64,000 nt of DNA from DAITMV01 sp046318595 (lineage in GTDB: Bacteria; Pseudomonadota; Gammaproteobacteria; Burkholderiales; Burkholderiaceae_B), in the NCBI GenBank assembly GCA_046318595.1, contig JBKCTV010000091.1, positions 62,001-126,000 on the forward strand. Reading direction: 5' to 3'. This document shows, piece by piece, positions 59,087 to 64,000 of this stretch. Below the pieces are notes generated by a model. That model had not been told where the DNA came from. It saw only the letters and a list, made by a program, of their open reading frames with translations, and ran no database searches. The position numbers were made by a program, and so were the translations under genes. The stretch's first letter is position 1. Every line of letters begins with the position of its first letter.

Positions 59087-59524
59087 TCAGGGTTTTTTCT
59101 GCGGCTTGCTTTTTAGGCAGTCCAAGTAGCGTTGGTTGTCGAATGCCTGTCCGTTGCGCTGCTTTTGCCAGAGCTGCTCTGCCAGACAGTCGAATACGGC
59201 ATGAGCGGCTCGATGCTTGTCACCATACTGGCCAATCAGCGTTTCGTAAATCGCTCGTATCCCGGGAGGCTGATCGATGCTGAGCTGTTCTTCCAGCGAT
59301 AGATGCATGGACAAATGTAAAAAAGGATTGGTTTCGCCCTGCTCGGGCGGATAATCTTTGAGGAGTGCGGTATCCTTATCCTGCAATACTGCATGATATT
59401 CCGGATGCTCGATCACCCATTGCACCACGATTTTCTCCGCCGGCGTTAGTGCCTGAACGGTATTGAATTTATGCCATGCATCCACAAAGAAAAGTCTGAC
59501 TTGATCGCGGTTGGGGTTGAACAT
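59087..59524 (-). CDS. DUF1841 family protein
   Basis: The 145-residue protein starts MFNPNRDQVRLFFVDAWHKF, the family opening, and has NPFLHLSMHLSLEEQLSID (about 66-84), a conserved block. Such proteins are soluble and of unknown function; they are widespread in proteobacteria and often lie next to nth. It is 4 bases downstream of nth, so it is expected to be co-transcribed. Confidence 0.9.
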   Translation of the reverse strand: MFNPNRDQVRLFFVDAWHKFNTVQALTPAEKIVVQWVIEHPEYHAVLQDKDTALLKDYPPEQGETNPFLHLSMHLSLEEQLSIDQPPGIRAIYETLIGQYGDKHRAAHAVFDCLAEQLWQKQRNGQAFDNQRYLDCLKSKPQKKP

Positions 59525-59527
59525 GAT

Positions 59528-60163
59528 TCAGCTGCCGGTTTTACAAGGGTATTCGCAGAGATCTGCGATCAAGCAATTCGGGCAGTCGGGTTTACGAGCC
59601 TTGCAGGTATAACGACCATGCAGCAACAACCAATGGTGGGCATTCGCTAAAAATTCAGCCGGAACATTGTTCAGCAGCGCACATTCGACCTGTAAAACAT
59701 TTTTACCCGTGGCCAGGCCCGTCCGGTTGGCGACCCGGAAAATATGCGTATCGACGGCCATGGTCGGTTCACCGAAAGCGGTGTTGAGCACCACATTCGC
59801 CGTCTTCCGGCCTACCCCCGGCAGAGACTCCAACGCCTCACGCGAGCGCGGTACATCCCCAGCAAATTTTTCCAGCAGTAGCGCGCAGGTGGCCAGTAAG
59901 TAGCGGGTTTTCGAACGATACAAGCCGATGTGTTGCAAGTACCCGGCCAGACGCGTTTCCCCCAGGGCCGATATCGCTCCCGGCGTATTTGCGACTGGGA
60001 ATAACTGGCGAGTAGCCTGGTTGACGCTTTTATCGGTTGCCTGCGCCGACAATACGACCGCCACCAATAACTCGAAAGGTGTGGAAAATTCCAGTTCTGT
60101 CATGGGTGACGGTTCGCGCTTTTGAAAACGCACGAACATCATGTGCCGTTGTGCTGCGTTCAT
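59528..60163 (-). CDS. nth: Endonuclease III
   Basis: The 211-residue DNA glycosylase/AP lyase removes oxidised pyrimidines. The helix-hairpin-helix motif LESLPGVGRKTANVVL (about 112-127) contains the catalytic Lys, and the catalytic Asp follows in AVDTHIFRVANR. The 4Fe-4S cluster cysteines are in CKARKPDCPNCLIADLC near the C-terminus. It overlaps the end of rnfB by 4 bases and is followed by DUF1841. Confidence 0.96.
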   Translation of the reverse strand: MNAAQRHMMFVRFQKREPSPMTELEFSTPFELLVAVVLSAQATDKSVNQATRQLFPVANTPGAISALGETRLAGYLQHIGLYRSKTRYLLATCALLLEKFAGDVPRSREALESLPGVGRKTANVVLNTAFGEPTMAVDTHIFRVANRTGLATGKNVLQVECALLNNVPAEFLANAHHWLLLHGRYTCKARKPDCPNCLIADLCEYPCKTGS

Positions 60164-60780
60164 GATGGGTGGCGGCGTGCCCGAGCGCGCGCCAGAGCGG
60201 TTTTGATGGTTGCGCTTTTTTCGCTCAATGACGTGATGCCGTCACCGGATGGCGTCGTATCCATTCGAACGGCCGGGTGCGTGGCTAGGCGGCGCTGCCG
60301 GTTCTGCAGGCGGCTACGCGCCGCATCGGCATCCTGGCGCGACCAGGTGTCGAAACCTGGTACCGTTATCATGCTGATGCAATCGACCGGACAGGGCGGC
60401 AGGCAAAGCGCGCAGCCTGTGCAATGGTCCGCAATCACCGCATGCCTTTTTTTGTTGCTTCCGATGATTGCATCGACGGGGCAGGCCTGAATGCACAAGG
60501 TGCAGCCGATGCAGTGCTCCGGCGTGATAGAGGCTATTTGGCGGGGCTGTTCGCTGCCGCAGGACGAATCGAGCGGCATGGGGGGAGTGTCGAGCAGTTT
60601 GGCTAAAGCTGCAATCCCGGCGCTGCCGCCCGGTGGGCAACGGTTGATCGGCGCCTGTTTTTCGGCCAACGCTTGTGCGTAAGGGCGGCATCCTGTATAG
60701 CCGCATTGCCGGCATTGGGTTTGCGGCAGAAGCGCATCGATCTGTTCGACGAGCACAAAAGAAACAACGCTTTCAGGCAT
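60160..60780 (-). CDS. rnfB: RnfB-like iron-sulfur protein
   Basis: I start at ATG 60780 (MPESVVSFVLVEQIDALLPQ), whose ATG overlaps the phaZ stop by 8 bases. The 206-residue protein has the RnfB CxxC-type 4Fe-4S motif CRQCGYTGCRPYA (about 22-34) and two ferredoxin motifs, CIGCTLCIQACP and CTGCALCLPPCP (about 92-133). Unlike full RnfB, no N-terminal membrane anchor is seen. It may be a standalone electron carrier, since no other rnf genes are in the window. It usually sits before nth in betaproteobacteria. Confidence 0.9.
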   Translation of the reverse strand: MPESVVSFVLVEQIDALLPQTQCRQCGYTGCRPYAQALAEKQAPINRCPPGGSAGIAALAKLLDTPPMPLDSSCGSEQPRQIASITPEHCIGCTLCIQACPVDAIIGSNKKRHAVIADHCTGCALCLPPCPVDCISMITVPGFDTWSRQDADAARSRLQNRQRRLATHPAVRMDTTPSGDGITSLSEKSATIKTALARARARRHPS

Positions 60781-62008
60781 TCTCGCGGATGAATTCCCGT
60801 ATTTTTGGATAAATGATTTCGCGCCATCGACGGCCGCTGAAAATACCGTAATGGCCACAGTCCGGCGCCATGAAGTGTAATTGTTTTTTCGCCGGAATGC
60901 GCGTGCAGAGGTCGTGTGCGGCACGTGTCTGACCCAGCCCGGAGATATCGTCGAGTTCCCCTTCGATAGTGAACAGCGCGACGGACTGAATGTCTTCTGG
61001 CGCGACGCGAACACCATCGATCAGCCATTTGCCTTTTGGCAGAGCATGTTCCTGGAAAACGGTTTTGATGGTATCCAGGTAGTATTCTGCCGGCAAATCG
61101 AGGACGGCGTTGTACTCGTCGTAAAACCGCCGATGCGACTCGGCGTTTTCGCCATCGCCTTCGAGCAGATGCAGATAAAAGTCCCAGTGCGACTGCATGT
61201 GCCGGTTTGGGTTCATGCTGACAAAGCCCGCGTGCTGCAAAAACCCTGGATACACGCGCCGCATATAGCCGGGATACGTCGAAGGCACGTTGTAGATGAC
61301 ATTGTTCTCGAACCACGAAAATGGTTTGCGAGTTGCGAGGTTATTGACAGCGGTCGGACTCTGGCGGGTATCGATCGGGCCGCCCATCATGGTCATCGAG
61401 CGTGGCAGGCATTTATCCTTGGCCGTTGCCATCAAAGATACCGCTGCCAGTACTGGCACGGTTGGCTGGCAAACGGATACCAGATGCACATCCGGGCCCA
61501 GCAGGCGAATGAATTCCATGCAGTAATAAACGTAATCGTTTAAATGGAAGGGGCCTTCAGATAGCGGAACCATGCGCGCGTCCACCCAGTCGGTAATGTA
61601 GACGTCGTGATCGGGCAGCATGGCGTCGACCGTGTTGCGCAGCAGTGTTGCGTGGTGGCCCGACAAGGGTGCGAACACCAATATTTTGGGCGCAACTGGA
61701 TGTTTACCTGAAGATTCGCCGTAGACCCGGCGGAAATGCTTCAGAATACAAAACGGTTTGACTAGGATGTTTTCTTCGATGATCGCTATCCGTTCACCGT
61801 CGACTTCTGTGTCATGCAAATCGAATTTGGGTTTTTCGTACTCTTTTCCTAAGCGGAAAAGCAGTTCGTAATTGGCGGCAACTCGCCGGGAAAGGGGGGT
61901 ATAGGCCAGCGGGCTATACGGGTTGTTGTATAGCTGAGCCCCTATTTCTGCCCACTGCGTTAACGGGTTCAATAAAGCGCGTCGTAGCTCATGTAATTGG
62001 TAAAGCAT
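60773..62008 (-). CDS. phaZ: Intracellular polyhydroxyalkanoate depolymerase
   Basis: The 411-residue protein starts MLYQLHELRRALLNPLTQWA and has HLVSVCQPTVPVL (about 175-187), in which a Cys takes the place of the usual Ser of the lipase box, as in the intracellular PhaZ family; DWVDARMVPLS and MAPDCGHYGIFSG supply the further catalytic region. It degrades stored polyhydroxybutyrate inside the cell. No PHA synthase gene is in the window. The stop overlaps the rnfB ATG by 8 bases. Confidence 0.92.
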   Translation of the reverse strand: MLYQLHELRRALLNPLTQWAEIGAQLYNNPYSPLAYTPLSRRVAANYELLFRLGKEYEKPKFDLHDTEVDGERIAIIEENILVKPFCILKHFRRVYGESSGKHPVAPKILVFAPLSGHHATLLRNTVDAMLPDHDVYITDWVDARMVPLSEGPFHLNDYVYYCMEFIRLLGPDVHLVSVCQPTVPVLAAVSLMATAKDKCLPRSMTMMGGPIDTRQSPTAVNNLATRKPFSWFENNVIYNVPSTYPGYMRRVYPGFLQHAGFVSMNPNRHMQSHWDFYLHLLEGDGENAESHRRFYDEYNAVLDLPAEYYLDTIKTVFQEHALPKGKWLIDGVRVAPEDIQSVALFTIEGELDDISGLGQTRAAHDLCTRIPAKKQLHFMAPDCGHYGIFSGRRWREIIYPKIREFIRENA

Positions 62009-62150
62009 CTAAACTCCTGACGGTATAAGCGCTGTGCGTGAACTGCTCGCCACGGATAGATCTGTCGGACATTCTGATTGTGCTCCAATCCGTTGTGCGC
62101 CGCAACATTCGGCGCTACGCTATCCTTCACGACAGGGTTAGCATACCTGC

Positions 62151-62957
62151 CTACCAATAATTCTCTACGAGGAGTTGACCCGGTTTTTCGCGTCTACTCG
62201 TCGTAAACCCGCGCGTTTTGAGTAAAGCACGCAGTTCTCCGACCATGTCGGGGTTACCGCAAACCACAGCCCGCGCCTGATCGGGCTGTAAAGGAAGGCC
62301 AGCCCAGGATTCCAATGCCCCATTTGCTATCAAAGCTGGTAAGCGCTGTTGCAGCGTGCCGGGCGTATGCCGACGCGTGATGACCGGGACATAGACGAAT
62401 CGGTTGGGAGCGATGCCGAGCTTTTTCAACCAGAGCGGCATATGCTCGCGATACGCCAGCTCTTCGGGCGCACGTACGCTATGCGCCAACACGACCGTTT
62501 CGAAGCGTCGCCAGGTGGACGGATCCTGAAGCATCGACAAAAAAGGCGCCAGGCCAGTCCCCGAGCCCAACAGCCAAAGATGCGGACCAGGCGCCAGCCG
62601 CTCTAGTGTCAATAAGCCATAAGGCGCCGAATCTACCCGTAATTTTGCGCCGAGTTGGAGCTGCGCCAACGGTTCGCTGAATTCGCCGCCGGGCACCACG
62701 ATCGAAAAAAATTCCAGAAAGTCGTCGTCCGGTGCGCCAACCATCGAGTATGCCCGCCAGACGGTACCGGCGGCGCCGTCTTTTCCGCTCCCAGGGGTGC
62801 TGAGACCGAGTCTGGCGAACTGCCCCGCCGTAAATAGCAATCTGGGCGGGCGGGTCGTGCGCACAGAAAACAATTTGCCAGGTAACCAGACATGCCGCTC
62901 TGTAAGCGTTTCTTCCGTGAATGTCGTCAAGATAGTGGGCTGACCGTCCCCGGCCAC
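62151..62957 (-). CDS. fpr: Ferredoxin-NADP reductase
   Basis: The 268-residue flavoprotein has WRAYSMVGAPDDDFLEFFSI (FAD binding, about 66-85) and LWLLGSGTGLAPFLSMLQD (NADP binding, about 125-143), the FNR pattern, and a C-terminal aromatic (NYW). It passes electrons between NADPH and ferredoxin or flavodoxin in the cytoplasm. The start is a GTG directly after the stop of the ferredoxin gene (no spacing), so the two are very likely translated together. Confidence 0.93.
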   Translation of the reverse strand: MAGDGQPTILTTFTEETLTERHVWLPGKLFSVRTTRPPRLLFTAGQFARLGLSTPGSGKDGAAGTVWRAYSMVGAPDDDFLEFFSIVVPGGEFSEPLAQLQLGAKLRVDSAPYGLLTLERLAPGPHLWLLGSGTGLAPFLSMLQDPSTWRRFETVVLAHSVRAPEELAYREHMPLWLKKLGIAPNRFVYVPVITRRHTPGTLQQRLPALIANGALESWAGLPLQPDQARAVVCGNPDMVGELRALLKTRGFTTSRREKPGQLLVENYW

Positions 62958-63281
62958 TCAGCGTTTCAGGTGTTCGAGTTTATTTGGTATGTCTTTCCAC
63001 TGGTCGGCATCGGGCAGGTGGGGTTTCATGCGGGTAATACTCGGCCAGGTTTTCGACAACTCCACATTGATGGCGATAAAATGCTGCTGCGATTGCGGAA
63101 CGTCCTCTTCGGCATAAATGGCATTGGTGGGGCATTCCGGAATGCAAACCGCACAGTCGATACACTCGTCCGGGTCGATGACCAGGAAATTCGGTCCTTC
63201 GCGAAAGCAATCGACTGGGCAGACGTCGACGCAATCTGTGTATTTGCACTGAATGCAATCTTCCGTAACCACATGGGTCAT
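62958..63281 (-). CDS. fdxA: 7Fe ferredoxin
   Basis: The 107-residue protein has CIQCKYTDCVDVCPVDCF (residues 9-26), the mixed 3Fe-4S and 4Fe-4S cysteine pattern, and CIDCAVCIPECP (about 40-51), then a long C-terminal tail, as in Azotobacter-type FdxA. Its small size and fusion-like adjacency to fpr suggest it is the electron partner of that reductase. It is the first gene of this minus-strand run (fdxA-fpr); 218 bases lie before the next gene start. Confidence 0.95.
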   Translation of the reverse strand: MTHVVTEDCIQCKYTDCVDVCPVDCFREGPNFLVIDPDECIDCAVCIPECPTNAIYAEEDVPQSQQHFIAINVELSKTWPSITRMKPHLPDADQWKDIPNKLEHLKR

Positions 63282-63499
63282 GTCGCTCTCTCAAATGCCA
63301 TATCCAAGCCACGATTTTACCTTACCCTGTTCAACTGGTTGAATATATGGCAGTGTTCGGCTTGCAATTATTGAATTTTTTCGTAATGAGCTTATTGCTA
63401 AAAGCTTGATAAACGGCGGTTCGGTTACCATTTTCGGGTGGACCCGAAGACAAAATTCTCATGGATTCCTATAATTCAAGGCTTGGTTGAAGGGTAGAC

Positions 63500-64000
63500 A
63501 TGCAGCGACATGTCGGAAAACGAATGAATAAAAACATCTCCCGCGCTGAAACTTACGCAGCGCCACATATTCCTGAGCGTAGGCCGGACAGTATGGCCGA
63601 GGTGCCGCAGACCAGGCTCGATTCGCCAATCCCGCCGCCTCCTGCCAAAGGAAGCCAGCTGCTCGCCTGCAACGATCCAGTAAACGGGTTCGTTCAGAGA
63701 CTTGACAAAAATTTCTGTAGCTGGAGCCGCATCGACGATCTCAACCAGGCGCCCGAAACCGTAGCCGCTTATCTGCGCGCGCGGGATTTGCCGCTCGACG
63801 TCCATGTATGGCCGGCCATCGGCCACCTGGGCTGGACGGCCGCTGGTTTGCGCCTGCAGGACGAACCGCAGAGCGTCACGGTGGGACCGGTGTTGTTCGC
63901 CCTGATCGAGAGTGGTTTGATCGCGCCATGCGACCAGACATTCCGTCCGGCGGTGCATATCGCCGTTTTGCATGCCGATCAAATCATCGCGCATACACAA
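63500..64000 (+). CDS. LutC/LUD-domain-like protein, 5' part, cut by window edge
   Basis: The visible 167 residues (ATG 63500; an alternative ATG at 63524) have a long polar N-terminal arm and then DVHVWPAIGHLGWTAAGL, like the LUD domain of LutC-type lactate-utilisation proteins, and VTVGPVLFALIESG before HIAVLHADQIIAHTQ, also a LUD-like end. Against the family, the stretch between SG and HIAV appears about ten residues shorter than usual, and the usual Gly-Thr-Leu turn is missing, so it may be a variant, a decayed copy or an assembly/base error. The stop codon lies outside the window. Confidence 0.55.
   Translation, partial: MQRHVGKRMNKNISRAETYAAPHIPERRPDSMAEVPQTRLDSPIPPPPAKGSQLLACNDPVNGFVQRLDKNFCSWSRIDDLNQAPETVAAYLRARDLPLDVHVWPAIGHLGWTAAGLRLQDEPQSVTVGPVLFALIESGLIAPCDQTFRPAVHIAVLHADQIIAHTQ

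Overview
The window is a gene-dense, mostly GC-rich piece of a Gram-negative chromosome. It is almost certainly a betaproteobacterium of the order Burkholderiales. Support comes from gene order that I know from that group: lptD-surA-pdxA-ksgA divergent from amgK-murU; pepP-ubiH; glyA-nrdR-ribD; tyrS, an M23 peptidase and anmK; tRNA-Val-thrS-infC-rpmI-rplT-pheS-pheT-ihfA-merR; and nth-rnfB. The family level cannot be settled by eye. Nearly all genes are chromosomal housekeeping genes. No insertion sequence, phage, CRISPR array, rRNA or replication origin was seen.

Layout. 1-3.6 kb (minus): a proteasome-like Anbu locus (circularly permuted ATP-grasp, alpha-E protein, Anbu protease) followed by an alpha/beta hydrolase. 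3.7-7.1 kb (minus): comEC and a TatD-type DNase. 7.2-9.3 kb (plus): a peroxiredoxin-glutaredoxin fusion and a flavin disulfide reductase. 9.4-11.4 kb: an accessory patch with an AT-richer nucleotidyltransferase-like gene that could be a secreted effector, a glycine-zipper lipoprotein, a cold-shock protein and a degraded-looking stretch. 11.4-12.6 kb: murI and queD, converging. 12.7-21.3 kb (minus): lptD-surA-pdxA-ksgA with a minimal putA joined to its end. 21.3-28.9 kb (plus): amgK-murU-pepP-ubiH, pgi, a CoA-pyrophosphatase NUDIX gene and a CobD/CbiB-like membrane protein. 28.9-36.5 kb (minus): tyrS, a phosphoglycerate mutase-like gene, glyA, nrdR, msrB, msrA, ribD, a cytochrome b and a Tat-exported molybdoenzyme. 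36.7-39.3 kb (plus): an M23 peptidase and anmK. 39.3-42.4 kb (minus): a two-component system. 42.8-46.3 kb: a large AsmA/DUF748 envelope protein. 46.4-54.4 kb (plus): tRNA-Val, the translation operon and tRNA-Pro. 54.4-56.6 kb: a candidate small RNA and htpG behind a sigma-32-like promoter. 56.6-58.1 kb (minus): an unknown protein with a type III chaperone-like pattern and a glycine-zipper protein. 58.3-63.3 kb: two c-type cytochromes, DUF1841, nth, rnfB, phaZ, a ferredoxin-NADP reductase and a 7Fe ferredoxin. 63.5 kb to the end: the start of a LutC-like gene.

How the genes work together. Cell-wall recycling is prominent: AnmK, AmgK and MurU are steps of the route that returns anhydro-MurNAc to UDP-MurNAc, and MurI plus the M23 peptidase act on the same polymer. 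Envelope assembly is covered by LptD, SurA and the DUF748 protein. Redox protection is covered by the Prx-Grx fusion with its reductase, two periplasmic methionine sulfoxide reductases, and the molybdoenzyme with its cytochrome b. The most unusual items are an Anbu locus without the usual transglutaminase gene, a possible effector gene and a possible secretion-chaperone gene in separate AT-richer patches, a candidate small RNA with two pyrimidine-rich (anti-Shine-Dalgarno) segments, and a canonical-looking heat-shock promoter at htpG.
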